Assembly (NCBI GenBank): GCA_910575795.1
Contig: CAJTGE010000024.1
Coordinates: 1-64,000, forward strand
DNA: 64,000 bases
Source: Clostridiaceae bacterium
Lineage (GTDB): Bacteria; Bacillota; Clostridia; Lachnospirales; Lachnospiraceae
Direction: 5' to 3'
The notes under the pieces were generated by a model that was not told the origin of the DNA, ran no database searches, and was given only the letters and a program-made list of their open reading frames with translations. The position numbers and the translations under genes were made by a program. Below, one piece after another: positions 18,192-26,701 of this stretch; positions within the stretch are counted from its first letter, which is position 1, and every line of letters starts with the position of its first letter.

Positions 18192-18246
18192 AATGTACTC
18201 CCGGAATTTCACAAAATCAGGCGCAGTGGGATTCCGGGAGTACATT
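18192..18246. repeat. hairpin AATGTACTCCCGGAAT, copy
   Basis: AATGTACTCCCGGAAT (18192-18207) and its reverse complement (18231-18246) flank a 23-base middle. It is the duplicate of the hairpin at 39436-39490 and is related to the ends of the 170-bp palindrome at 40970-41139. Confidence 0.65.
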
Positions 18247-18434
18247 CCATTAGGAAGGGGGAAGGCAAATGAAGGCTGCCTATTTCCTTTGGAGGTATAT
18301 GCCGGGAAGGTGATTCGTACAGCATCAGGAGGAACAGAATATTGGAGCAGGAAAGCGCTCACGGGAGAGGAGAACATTATAATTGTTCTTTCAAACGACA
18401 CGACAAGGGCGATCATGATATCTGGTTCAGCCCC
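18247..18434 (+). pseudogene. scar: epimerase tail and hicA fragment
   Basis: This continues the duplicated block. The epimerase gene is reduced by an in-frame 1029-base deletion that joins its start codon to an internal ATG, leaving 14 codons (MKAAYFLWRYMPGR). A third deletion then joins the following spacer to the inside of hicA: 18379-18434 equals 41422-41477 with a few changes. Nothing here is likely to be functional. Confidence 0.75.
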
Positions 18435-18554
18435 GGGCTTTCTAAAAACCTGATTGATTTGGACGGGATTTCGGAGTATAATGGCATTGAGTTCATATAC
18501 CTTTTGGGAATGGCTTCTGCGTTTCCTACCATACAAAAAGGAGGTTTATGGCTG

Positions 18555-19487
18555 ATGGATACGGAAATAAAAAATGCGGTCAGCGCAACAGACCAGGACG
18601 CACAATATGATGATAAGGCAAAACGCCTGTTGGGAAATAAGATCATTCTGGCGCATATCCTGGTAAAGACGGTTGATGAGTTCCGGGGAATGAACCCGAA
18701 AGATGTGGTATCCTATATTGAGGGGGAACCATTTATCAGTGTGGTTCCGGTGGAGCCGGGGCTGACCAATATGGAAAAAGAGGAAAGCGGGCAGCGCATT
18801 GCCGGGATGAATACGGAAAATGCGGAGATAAACGAGGGGCTTATACGGTTTGATATTATCTTCTATGTGCGTATAAGAGACGGTATCTCACAGGTTATTG
18901 TAAATGTCGAAGCACAGAAGGATGAACCGACAGGCTACCATATCTTAAACAGGGCAGTCTTTTATGTGAGCCGCCTTGTTTCCTCGCAGAAAGAACGTGA
19001 TTTTGTCAAGACAAATTATAATGACATCAGGCGTGTCTTTTCGATTTGGGTATGTATGGGCATGGACGAAAGCAGTATGGCTTATGTGCATCTCGCGAAA
19101 GACGATCTGCTCGGTTCTTATTCGTGGAAGGGCGGGCTTGACCTGTTAAATATTGTGTTGATAGGTATATCAAATGAACTTCCGGAGCATGATGAGAGGT
19201 ATGAGCTCCATCGTCTGCTGAGTACGTTGCTTTCAATGGAGTTGACCGTTGATGAAAAATTAGGAATCATTGAAAAAGAGTATAGTATTGTGGTAGATGA
19301 CAGAATAAGAGAGGACGTGAGCGCCATGTGTAATCTTTCACAGGGAATCAGGGAAGCAGAAAAGGTAAAAATAATTATGAATATGCACAGAGATGGCTAT
19401 TCATCAGAGAAGATAGCAAGGATTGTTGAAAAGAGCATAGAGGAAGTGGAGGCTGTTATTAGAAAAAGAGAGCCTGTATCAGCATAA
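18555..19487 (+). CDS. Rpn-family PD-(D/E)XK nuclease / putative transposase
   Basis: 310 residues from ATG 18555, preceded by AAGGAGG; the frame is open upstream but that part is the hicA scar. Catalytic-type motifs are IRFDIIFYV and VIVNVEAQKD (D...ExQ), with YHILNRAVFYVSRL after them. This is the recombination-promoting nuclease family common in many copies in Lachnospiraceae genomes. The C-terminal helical tail (MHRDGYSSEKIARIVEKSIEEVEAVI) looks like a small HTH, as often seen in this family. Confidence 0.82.
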   Translation: MDTEIKNAVSATDQDAQYDDKAKRLLGNKIILAHILVKTVDEFRGMNPKDVVSYIEGEPFISVVPVEPGLTNMEKEESGQRIAGMNTENAEINEGLIRFDIIFYVRIRDGISQVIVNVEAQKDEPTGYHILNRAVFYVSRLVSSQKERDFVKTNYNDIRRVFSIWVCMGMDESSMAYVHLAKDDLLGSYSWKGGLDLLNIVLIGISNELPEHDERYELHRLLSTLLSMELTVDEKLGIIEKEYSIVVDDRIREDVSAMCNLSQGIREAEKVKIIMNMHRDGYSSEKIARIVEKSIEEVEAVIRKREPVSA

Positions 19488-19489
19488 CT

Positions 19490-19640
19490 GTAACCGTTCA
19501 GACGGGGCATCTTCTTGCGCGTCTGCGCCGGACAAGAAGCATCGGATATCCATCCGATGTGGAATCTGGCGGAAGTTTTGGCTTTTAAGCAAGCTTAACG
19601 CCAAAATTTCCGCCAGATTCCCCGCAGTCTGAACTGTTAC
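19490..19640. repeat. two-hairpin intergenic repeat, copy 2
   Basis: Bounded by GTAACCGTTCAGAC (19490-19503) and GTCTGAACTGTTAC (19627-19640). Inside are CTTCTTG/CAAGAAG with CATCGG, as in the copy at 9428, and a long second stem opening GGAATCTGGCGGAA and closing TTCCGCCAGATTCC around AGCAAGCTT. The second stem differs in sequence from copy 1 but is equally well paired. Confidence 0.65.
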
Positions 19641-19711
19641 GCATAATTACAGTAACTTAATAACACAAGCAGTAAAGCAGAGGATTTGTTTTTATTCAGA
19701 GAGAATTAAAT

Positions 19712-19848
19712 AGTAAACGGTAAAAAGGTTCTTTCCAACGTTTGTTGATTTGATAAACATTTCATGATGTAAATGCTAATATACTACGTTTTTTACATGA
19801 TGATAATCTTTTCAACTAAGTTTGGAAAGAACCTTTTTGCCGTTTACT
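19712..19848. mobile_element. 137-bp MITE-like element
   Basis: Inverted ends AGTAAACGGTAAAAAGGTTC (19712 onward) and the matching GAACCTTTTTGCCGTTTACT (to 19848), about 27 bases with one mismatch. The middle holds a second weaker symmetry (ACATTTCATGATGTAAA / TTTACATGATG). No coding capacity. Confidence 0.65.
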
Positions 19849-19995
19849 GTTTCCTTATTGCTATTTTGTGAGCTGAAGTATTGATTTTTCATGGTACAAA
19901 TCCCGTTTTTAATGTGGGAAGTTCGAGTATATTAAAGAATGAATGTAATACTGTGCGGGGTTTCTGCTTTGATTCAGGACAGGACGGTTCCTGCG

Positions 19996-20200
19996 TTTCG
20001 TGGAATACGTGATTCTAAGAAATTTTCATTCATTATACTACGCTTTTCGGGTTATTTCAATGGGATTTTCTATCAAAAATGTTTAAAAATATCAATTCAT
20101 ATCTTTATGAATTTCTTAATTTCCATTTCCAAATGTAAATATCAGATTTTAAACAAAATTATCACACTTCACTTTTCGTAGAATCACGTATTCTACGAAA
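19996..20200. mobile_element. 205-bp MITE-like element with palindromic ends
   Basis: 22-base inverted repeats (19996-20017 and 20179-20200, one mismatch; ends TTTCGT...). The right end is itself a palindrome, TTTCGTAGAAT-CACGT-ATTCTACGAAA (20174-20200), and the left end nearly so. The AT-rich middle has no credible gene. A third, isolated end lies at 15930. Confidence 0.65.
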
Positions 20201-20241
20201 TCCCCGGTCAGGGATAGCATGGGGGAAAGGAGTGGGTTCCG

Positions 20242-20769
20242 ATGTGGTATGTGTTTCAGTGCCAGAGCGGGAAGGAGGAATCGGTTCTCCATGCCTGCCG
20301 CAGGGCTCTGTCCCCGGAGGCGATGGAGGATGCCTTTTTGTTCCGCTGCGAGCGTCTGTGGCGTTCGGACGGGGCCTGGAAGCCGGTGATCCGCACGATG
20401 TTCCCTGGTTACGTCTTTTTAGAGAGCAGCCGGCCGCGGCTTTTGTCGGCTGAACTTGGGCGGTGCGCGGGAACGGGCCTTTACAGGCCCATGGAGGAGG
20501 CGGGCTGGCTGATTCCGGTTTATGAGGAAGAGGAGGAACGCCTGCGGGAGCTTTGCGGGAAACGGCGTATTCTGCCGCTCTCCTATGGCTACCGGGACCG
20601 GGAGAGCGGGCGGGATCGGTTTGTAAGCGGGCCGTTAAAGGGCAGGGCGGGACAGATCCAGACGATCGACTGGCACAGGCGGTTTGCCAGGCTGGAGGTT
20701 CCCCTGGCGCGCAGGAAGGCTGTCATCTGGGCCGGGATTGCGGTACAGGAAATTCATCTCAATGAATGA
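20242..20769 (+). CDS. loaP: LoaP-type NusG paralogue (antiterminator) 1
   Basis: 175 residues; ATG 20242 after GGAAAGGAG. The NGN domain starts MWYVFQCQSGKEESV and includes IRTMFPGYVFLESSRP. The C-terminal part (RFVSGPLKGRAGQIQTIDWHRRFARLEV) is the KOW domain. LoaP proteins make RNA polymerase read through terminators in long biosynthetic operons, usually after binding a leader hairpin. Here it heads the glycan cluster. It is followed about 450 nt later by a second, diverged member, and part of it is repeated as a scrap at 15940. Confidence 0.9.
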   Translation: MWYVFQCQSGKEESVLHACRRALSPEAMEDAFLFRCERLWRSDGAWKPVIRTMFPGYVFLESSRPRLLSAELGRCAGTGLYRPMEEAGWLIPVYEEEEERLRELCGKRRILPLSYGYRDRESGRDRFVSGPLKGRAGQIQTIDWHRRFARLEVPLARRKAVIWAGIAVQEIHLNE

Positions 20770-21222
20770 CTGTGCTTTTAAAATGAAATCAACACCCCCG
20801 CTGCAGGCAACGTGGTTGCTGACCCTTAAGGCAGTCGCCAAATGTGCATGCAAACATGCCCGCCTGGATCGCTGCCCGCGGGAATAAAACAGGGATACAA
20901 GACAACGAAATCATGCAAAGAAATAAGACAGGGATATGGAAACAGGCTGTACAGCTATGGAGGCATGCAGGCTGGCCGTATCCACATATGGAGGGAATAT
21001 CTGCGCGCTGCGCCTTACGGCCCTGTATTTCCATCCCATGCCGGGACAGGGCGCGGGGGTGGGAGTATAGGGAGGCGGCCGCGGATGTTTTCCGGGCAGG
21101 CTTTGGAGACGCTTTGTTCTGCAAAGATGGCGGAGCCTGCGTTTTTTTGCGCCAGATTCCGTAAGGGACTGTTCAGGAGGTTTGAACGGTTGCCCCATCG
21201 CAAAAGGAGTGTGGGAAACGCT
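20770..21222 (+). other. gap between the two loaP genes
   Basis: About 450 bases with no gene I can support; the frame of the second loaP is open through much of it, but the predicted peptide is Cys/Arg-rich without a recognisable fold. It includes a palindrome ATGTGCATGCAAACAT near 20842 and, just before the second loaP, CTGTTCA (21169-21175) facing TGAACGG (21183-21189). A leader RNA is possible. Confidence 0.4.
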
Positions 21223-21831
21223 ATGTGGTATGTCATCCAGACCATGACTGGGAAAGAGGAGGATCTGCGCCTCCAGCTAAACGCCCTCCCGGGCAGGGAG
21301 TGTTTTTACGAATGCTTTATTATCCGGGCCGAGTGGCTTAAGCGGCTGGGAGGGAGATGGGAGGCGCAGGTGAGGCCGCTATTCCCGGGATATGTCTTTG
21401 TGGAGACCGGGCGGCCGGAGGAATTGTTTCTGAAGCTGAAAGAAACGCCGGCTTATGCCAGGCTTTTGGGGAACGGGCGGTATGAATTTACGGCCGTGGA
21501 GGAAGAGGAGGAAGATTTTTTGAGAACCATCTGCCAGATGGGGCAGGAGGAAGGCGGTGTCCCGGGCTCCGAGAAACGCCGGCTGGTGAGGCTGAGCACG
21601 GCGCGGCCACAGGAGTCAGGGGAGGGGTGGCAGATCCGGGGGCCTTTAAAGGCGTTCGAGAAGCAGATAGAGAGGATCAACCTTCATAAGCGCTATGCGG
21701 TGGTGCGTGTGAGCATGGGCCGCCGGGAGCAGACGGTGCTGTTCGGGCTTGCAGGGAGCGGTGAGATTGCGGATGAAGAAGACAGTGAGATTGCGGCGAG
21801 CTTGCAGGCGAAGGGGAAAGTGGAATTGTGA
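21223..21831 (+). CDS. loaP: LoaP-type NusG paralogue (antiterminator) 2
   Basis: 202 residues from ATG 21223, which follows AAAAGGAGTG; the frame is open far upstream, but MWYVIQTMTGKEEDL is the family start. The NGN domain contains VRPLFPGYVFVETGRP. The KOW domain is near residues 140-175 (WQIRGPLKAFEKQIERINLHKRYAVVRV). It has a C-terminal extension of about 25 residues absent from the first copy. The two copies differ substantially, so this is not a recent duplication. The next gene starts directly after its stop. Confidence 0.88.
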   Translation: MWYVIQTMTGKEEDLRLQLNALPGRECFYECFIIRAEWLKRLGGRWEAQVRPLFPGYVFVETGRPEELFLKLKETPAYARLLGNGRYEFTAVEEEEEDFLRTICQMGQEEGGVPGSEKRRLVRLSTARPQESGEGWQIRGPLKAFEKQIERINLHKRYAVVRVSMGRREQTVLFGLAGSGEIADEEDSEIAASLQAKGKVEL

Positions 21832-22065
21832 ATGATACAGGAGGTACGGATGAAGGGGATCGCGCGGTGTGCAGGGAAGGCAGGGCCGGAGAAAAATGAT
21901 GCGCAGGATCAGGCGGATGCATATGAGAGATGCGTCTGCTGCCACAGGCGGGTGGGTATCCTTAAAGACACGGATATCGAATTCCGGCCCTTTTATGTAG
22001 AGGGGGCGGGGCAGCTCTGCTATGGATGCTACCATGAATTATATGTGCGGAATGCAGGCGTCTGA
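21832..22065 (+). CDS. small Cys-rich, probably zinc-binding protein
   Basis: 77 residues, ATG immediately after the loaP stop. The C-terminal part has two CxxC-type knuckles, RCVCCHRRVG and QLCYGCYHEL, separated by about 25 residues, as in treble-clef or zinc-ribbon proteins. The first 30 residues are charged and probably disordered. Linked to the antiterminator genes by position; function unknown. Confidence 0.6.
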   Translation: MIQEVRMKGIARCAGKAGPEKNDAQDQADAYERCVCCHRRVGILKDTDIEFRPFYVEGAGQLCYGCYHELYVRNAGV

Positions 22066-22259
22066 CGCGGGCCCAGGATTTTGCCCGGGCACGCTGTTAT
22101 TTGTGCAATGCTGTGCGAATTTAGAGGCGCCGGCGGCCTTCCCGCGGCTCTGTTTATGTTTATAACATTAGGTGTAGACAGCGCCATGTCCCGAATACGC
22201 CCGGGATGCTGCAGACGGATCCCATTCCATTCAAAATACAGACACAGGAGTTGTTACCA

Positions 22260-24503
22260 ATGAAAAATCAGGAACAGTTCAAGCGGCTCATCCGGGCTGC
22301 TTTTTGTTTTGCCCTGCTTTTTGTCCATGCCATACTTTTCTGGCATGTGTGGAGGCGGTTTTACAGCCCGTTTATGGAAACGGAATACTGGCGGCGGGGG
22401 CATATGATGATCGTGGCCTTTTATCTGTTCTGGGCCTTTTTGCTGCCGCGGATTTACGGGGGCTGGAGAGTGGGGTACCTGCGGGTCTTCCATATTGTAT
22501 ATTCACAGGGGCTGGGCCTGGCGCTGGCGGATCTGCTGATTTACAGCCTGATTGTCCTGCTGACCAAGCGCGTGACAGATCCGGGTCCTCTGCTACTGAT
22601 GTTTCTGGTTCAGATGTCGGCTATTGTGCTCTGGGGGGTGCTCTGTACCGGGATTTATCTGCGCATCTATCCGCCGCGGCGCGTGCTTCTGGTATATGGA
22701 GGCCGGCCGGCGGCGGGGCTTATGAAAAAGATCAGTACGCGGGCCGATCGCTTTGTGATCGGGGATACAGCGCATATTTCAGAGGGAATGGCGCGGATTG
22801 AGGAAAAGATCAGACATTACCAGGGGGTGGTGCTCTGCGATATTCCCAGCCATGAACGGAATGCAATTTTGAAATACTGCTACGGGAAAGGGATCCGCAG
22901 TTATACGACGCCCAAGATTTCGGATCTGCTCATCCGCAGCGCGGAGAGCCAGCACATGTTTGATACGCCGCTCCTGCTTTCCAGAAATACAGGGCTGACG
23001 ATTGAGCAGAGGCTTTTAAAACGGGCGGTGGATCTGGCGCTTTCCCTGCTGGCGCTTTTGCCCGCGCTTCTGGTGATGGGCGCGACGGCGCTTTGCATCA
23101 AGGCAGAGGATGGCGGACGCGTGATCTATAAGCAGAAGAGGCTGACAATGGACGGAAAGGCATTTTTTGTGTACAAATTCCGCAGTATGCGGGAGGATGC
23201 GGAAAAGGACGGGGTGGCGAGGCTGGCGGGGGAGAAGGATGAGCGGATCACGAAGGTCGGAAGTGTGATACGGGCGTTGCGCCTGGACGAGCTGCCGCAG
23301 CTTTTCAATATCCTGAAGGGCGACATGAGCATCGTGGGGCCCAGGCCGGAGCGGCCGGAGATCGCAGGGCAGTATGAGGCGGCGATCCCGGAATTCGTGT
23401 ACCGGCTTAAGGTCAAGGCGGGCCTGACAGGGTATGCGCAGGTGTATGGGAAATACAATACGACGGCGTATGACAAGCTGAAGCTGGATCTGATGTACAT
23501 CCAGAATTACAGCCTCCGGCTGGATTTTGAGATCATGTTGAAAACCGTGCAGATCCTGTTTATGAAGGAGTGTACGGAGGGCGTGGGAGAGGGAGAGACG
23601 ACGGCCCTGCGCGCGGCGGGAGAGGCCGGGACAGGGCGCGGGACGCAGGAGAGGCCCGGGGGTGCGGATGAATACAGTAACAGGAGCAATTTCAGCCCTG
23701 CGATAGAATATAAGGGCGGGGAGATAGCCGGGAATGGGGAGGAGAGGATGGAAAAGGGAATTGTTTCAATTATTACGCCCTGCTACAACGGCGCGAAATA
23801 CCTGTCCGAAACCATGGAGTCTGTGATTTCCCAGACCTATGCGGACTGGGAGATGTTTGTGGTTGACGACGGCTCTGAGGACGGTTCGGCAGAGCTTGCC
23901 AGGGGCTATGCGGCAAAGGATCCGCGGATCCGTTTGATTTGCCAGGAAAATGCGGGCTCTGCCGCGGCGCGCAATCACGGGATCCGGCTTGCCAAAGGGC
24001 AGTATATCGCCCTGCTTGACGCAGACGATCTGTGGGCGCCGGAATTTCTGGAAAAGCAGCTTGCATTTATGAAACAGAAACAGGCGGCCTGCGTGTACTG
24101 TTCCTATGCGCGGATCGATGAGCGCTCGCAGGAAATCCTGCGCCCGACGATTGCCAGAAAAGTGGTCACGGCAAAGAATATGAGGATCCGGAATTACATA
24201 GGCTGCCTTTCCGGCTTATATGACCGATCGCGCGGGGGAACGATTTATCTGCGCGAGGAGCTAAGGAGCATCCGCGATGATTACGCGTATTGGATCGACG
24301 TTGTGAACGTGGACGGCCGGGCGTATGGAAATCCGGAGATACTGGCAAAGTACCGGGTGCTGCCGGGCTCCACGACGGGAAATAAAAGGAAGCTGGTACG
24401 GAAACAGTATTTGTTTTACCGGAAGTATCTTAAGCTGAACCCGGTCAGGAGCCTGTGCAATGTGGCGGTGTGGGCGGTTGCGGGGCTGACGAAATTTAAG
24501 TGA
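22260..24503 (+). CDS. undecaprenyl-phosphate sugar phosphotransferase fused to GT2 glycosyltransferase
   Basis: 747 residues from ATG 22260 (CAGGAG upstream). Residues 1-150 form about four membrane helices, followed by a nucleotide-binding-like region and the bacterial sugar-transferase domain (about 250-430): VDLALSLLALLPALLVMG, YKFRSMREDAEKDG, RLDELPQLFNILKGDMSIVGPRPERPE. This initiates repeat-unit assembly by moving a sugar-1-phosphate onto undecaprenyl phosphate. After a Gly/Glu-rich linker a complete GT2 domain follows from about residue 497 (VSIITPCYNGAKYL, VDDGSEDGS, LLDADDLW). The ATG at 23748, with GGGGAGGAG just upstream, could also make the GT2 as a separate protein. Confidence 0.88.
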   Translation: MKNQEQFKRLIRAAFCFALLFVHAILFWHVWRRFYSPFMETEYWRRGHMMIVAFYLFWAFLLPRIYGGWRVGYLRVFHIVYSQGLGLALADLLIYSLIVLLTKRVTDPGPLLLMFLVQMSAIVLWGVLCTGIYLRIYPPRRVLLVYGGRPAAGLMKKISTRADRFVIGDTAHISEGMARIEEKIRHYQGVVLCDIPSHERNAILKYCYGKGIRSYTTPKISDLLIRSAESQHMFDTPLLLSRNTGLTIEQRLLKRAVDLALSLLALLPALLVMGATALCIKAEDGGRVIYKQKRLTMDGKAFFVYKFRSMREDAEKDGVARLAGEKDERITKVGSVIRALRLDELPQLFNILKGDMSIVGPRPERPEIAGQYEAAIPEFVYRLKVKAGLTGYAQVYGKYNTTAYDKLKLDLMYIQNYSLRLDFEIMLKTVQILFMKECTEGVGEGETTALRAAGEAGTGRGTQERPGGADEYSNRSNFSPAIEYKGGEIAGNGEERMEKGIVSIITPCYNGAKYLSETMESVISQTYADWEMFVVDDGSEDGSAELARGYAAKDPRIRLICQENAGSAAARNHGIRLAKGQYIALLDADDLWAPEFLEKQLAFMKQKQAACVYCSYARIDERSQEILRPTIARKVVTAKNMRIRNYIGCLSGLYDRSRGGTIYLREELRSIRDDYAYWIDVVNVDGRAYGNPEILAKYRVLPGSTTGNKRKLVRKQYLFYRKYLKLNPVRSLCNVAVWAVAGLTKFK

Positions 24504-24549
24504 GCAAGATGCCAAAGGGCGAGCCGCCCAGCAATGATAATGAGGCGAA

Positions 24550-25707
24550 ATGGCAGACGTTGGATTCCGGTTTATCCGGAACAGGGTATATGAGATGGAG
24601 AAATTCGGAGAAGATTTAATCAGTATTATCATTCCTGTTTATAACTCGGCAGGCACACTGAGACGATGTATGGATTCTATCGTGAACCAGACCTACGGGC
24701 GGCTGGAGATTATTTTGGTGGAGAGCGCGTCCGTGGACGGCTCAGCAGCGCTTTGTGATGCATATGCCAAGCAGGACAAGCGGGTTAAAGTCATACATCA
24801 GCAGGAAAGGAAGGGCCTTTCAAACGCGAGGAATACGGGGCTTACATACGCATCAGGGCCTTATGTCGGTTTCGTTGACAGCGATGACTGGGTTGCATGC
24901 GATATGTATGAAGCATTGCTGCAGCTTATGAAGAAGGAAATGGCGGATATTGCATGCGGGCGTGTGATTCGGGTTTCGGATCAGGGCTGTGCTCCTATTT
25001 GTAAAGGCCGGGGCCGGGAGTTGGAATCCGGGGCTCAGGGCCGGGAGCCGACGTCAGCAAAGCGCAGGCCGGAGCCCTCTTACCGGGTTTATACGCAGGA
25101 TGATTTCGCGAAGCTGTATTTCCGGGCGCATTCTAACCAGACGGTCCATTATGTCTGGAATAAGCTTTATACGGCAAAAACCGCGAAGCAGATGGTATTT
25201 CCGGAAGGGTTGATTGCCGAGGATGTGGAAGGCTTTTTCCTTGCATTGCTGCACGCGGATAAAATTGTTGACGCAGACATGGATGTTTACTATTACTGGT
25301 ATAACCAAAACGGCTTGTCCAGCGAGTGGTTTTCCAAAAAACAGATGGATATTGCAGCGGTATGGAAGCATGTCTGGGAGTATTGTATACAGTATGGAAA
25401 GGACGGCTGGGTATATTATGCGGAAATCAATTATTACAGGGCCTTTTTCGGTTTGCTGTGCAGGATGATACGCAGCGGAAAGAGCAGTGAATTTCCGGAG
25501 GAGAAGGAGTATTTACTTACAAATTTCCGAAAATCGTATGGGAGGCTGATGAGATTTCCCCTGCCAGCGGGCAGAAAGGCTCTGATGACGGCTATGTATG
25601 TCCATTTCGGGATGACGGAGCGGCTCGTCCGGGTCGGAGAACGGATAGCCGGGATAATGGGTATTAAGATAAAGCATGGACAGGTACGCAGGGGGAGAGG
25701 AAGATGA
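24550..25707 (+). CDS. GT2 glycosyltransferase
   Basis: 385 residues; ATG 24550 has GAGG at good spacing, and an ATG at 24595 is an alternative nearer the domain start. The GT-A fold shows SIIIPVYNSAGTLRRCMDS, a first aspartate region VESASVDGS and the DxD-like VDSDDW. The C-terminal half is typical of capsule glycosyltransferases. It overlaps hddA by 4 nt. Donor and acceptor unknown. Confidence 0.88.
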   Translation: MADVGFRFIRNRVYEMEKFGEDLISIIIPVYNSAGTLRRCMDSIVNQTYGRLEIILVESASVDGSAALCDAYAKQDKRVKVIHQQERKGLSNARNTGLTYASGPYVGFVDSDDWVACDMYEALLQLMKKEMADIACGRVIRVSDQGCAPICKGRGRELESGAQGREPTSAKRRPEPSYRVYTQDDFAKLYFRAHSNQTVHYVWNKLYTAKTAKQMVFPEGLIAEDVEGFFLALLHADKIVDADMDVYYYWYNQNGLSSEWFSKKQMDIAAVWKHVWEYCIQYGKDGWVYYAEINYYRAFFGLLCRMIRSGKSSEFPEEKEYLLTNFRKSYGRLMRFPLPAGRKALMTAMYVHFGMTERLVRVGERIAGIMGIKIKHGQVRRGRGR

Positions 25708-26690
25708 TCATTACAAGAGCGCCGTTCAGGGTGAGCTTTTGCGGCGGGGGGAGCGATCTTCCCGGTTTTTTTGAGAAATACGGAGGCTGTGTTTTAAGCG
25801 CAACGATCCGGAAATATATGTATCTGACGATCCATAACTGTTTTTATAAGAATGAGATTGTGCTGAAATATTCCAAAACAGAGACGGTAAAGGATTTTTC
25901 GGAGATTGAACACAGGATTTTCAGGCAGTGCCTTGCGGATTTTAATATCCGGGGTGTGGAAATTTCGAGTATGAGCGATATTCCGGCGGGAACGGGGATG
26001 GGGTCTTCCAGCGCGTTTACCGTGGCGCTTCTCCATCTTCTGCACACGTATAAGGGAGAGTATGTTTCAAAGTATAAGCTGGCGAAGGAGGCGTGCGATG
26101 TAGAGATCCGGAAGCTGGGCGCTCCGATTGGGAAACAGGATCAGTTTGCCGCGGCCTTTGGGGGATTGAATTTTTATGAGTTTCTCCCGAACGGATTTGT
26201 AAGTGTAGAGTCCATTATCATGGCTTCCGGAAGCTTTAGGAAGCTGGAGGCGCGCCTGATGCTCTTTTACCTGGGAGGAGTACATTCGGCATCCGCTATC
26301 CTGAGAGAACAGTCTGAAAATCTGGAACGGGCGGACAGGGCCGCAGTGCAGCAAAAGATGTGCAGCCTGGCGCGGACACTTAAGGAGGAACTGCAAAAGA
26401 ACCATGTGGATGCAGTGGGCGGGCTTCTGCATGAGAATTGGCAATTAAAAAAATCCCTGTCTTCCGGTATTTCCAGTCCGGCTATTGATGAGATTTACCA
26501 GAAAGCTATTCAGGCAGGCGCGCTGGGAGGGAAGCTTCTGGGGGCAGGCGGAGCCGGGTTTATGCTTTTTTATGTGCCGGAGGAAAAGCAGGGCGCGGTG
26601 CGCGCCGCTTTATCGGATCTCAGGGAAATGGAGTTTGAGCTGGATAATTCGGGGGCGTCGATTATTCATGTGGACAGAGAGTTTATCTGA
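25704..26690 (+). CDS. hddA: D-glycero-alpha-D-manno-heptose-7-phosphate kinase
   Basis: 328 residues, GHMP kinase family. N-terminal TRAPFRVSFCGGGSDLP, ATP-binding PAGTGMGSSSAFTVA near residue 95, and C-terminal GGKLLGAGGAGFMLF. These match HddA, which phosphorylates D-glycero-D-manno-heptose 7-phosphate at C1 in the GDP-heptose branch. The assignment is strengthened by the nearby HddC-GmhB fusion and GmhA, which supply all the other steps. It overlaps the previous gene and lies 11 nt before the epimerase. Confidence 0.88.
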   Translation: MIITRAPFRVSFCGGGSDLPGFFEKYGGCVLSATIRKYMYLTIHNCFYKNEIVLKYSKTETVKDFSEIEHRIFRQCLADFNIRGVEISSMSDIPAGTGMGSSSAFTVALLHLLHTYKGEYVSKYKLAKEACDVEIRKLGAPIGKQDQFAAAFGGLNFYEFLPNGFVSVESIIMASGSFRKLEARLMLFYLGGVHSASAILREQSENLERADRAAVQQKMCSLARTLKEELQKNHVDAVGGLLHENWQLKKSLSSGISSPAIDEIYQKAIQAGALGGKLLGAGGAGFMLFYVPEEKQGAVRAALSDLREMEFELDNSGASIIHVDREFI

Positions 26691-26701
26691 CGGAGGTAAA
26701 A

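Noticed and set aside
19939-20181. 80-codon frame inside the 205-bp element
   Set aside because: It starts before the element, spans its inverted repeats, and has no site or recognisable product.
20842-21222. Long N-terminal extension of the second loaP frame
   Set aside because: The family start MWYV at 21223 has its own ribosome binding site; the upstream peptide is Cys/Arg-rich and looks like non-coding DNA read in frame.
22081-22263. 60-codon frame before the sugar phosphotransferase
   Set aside because: No start site and low similarity to protein; the gap is better read as a leader.
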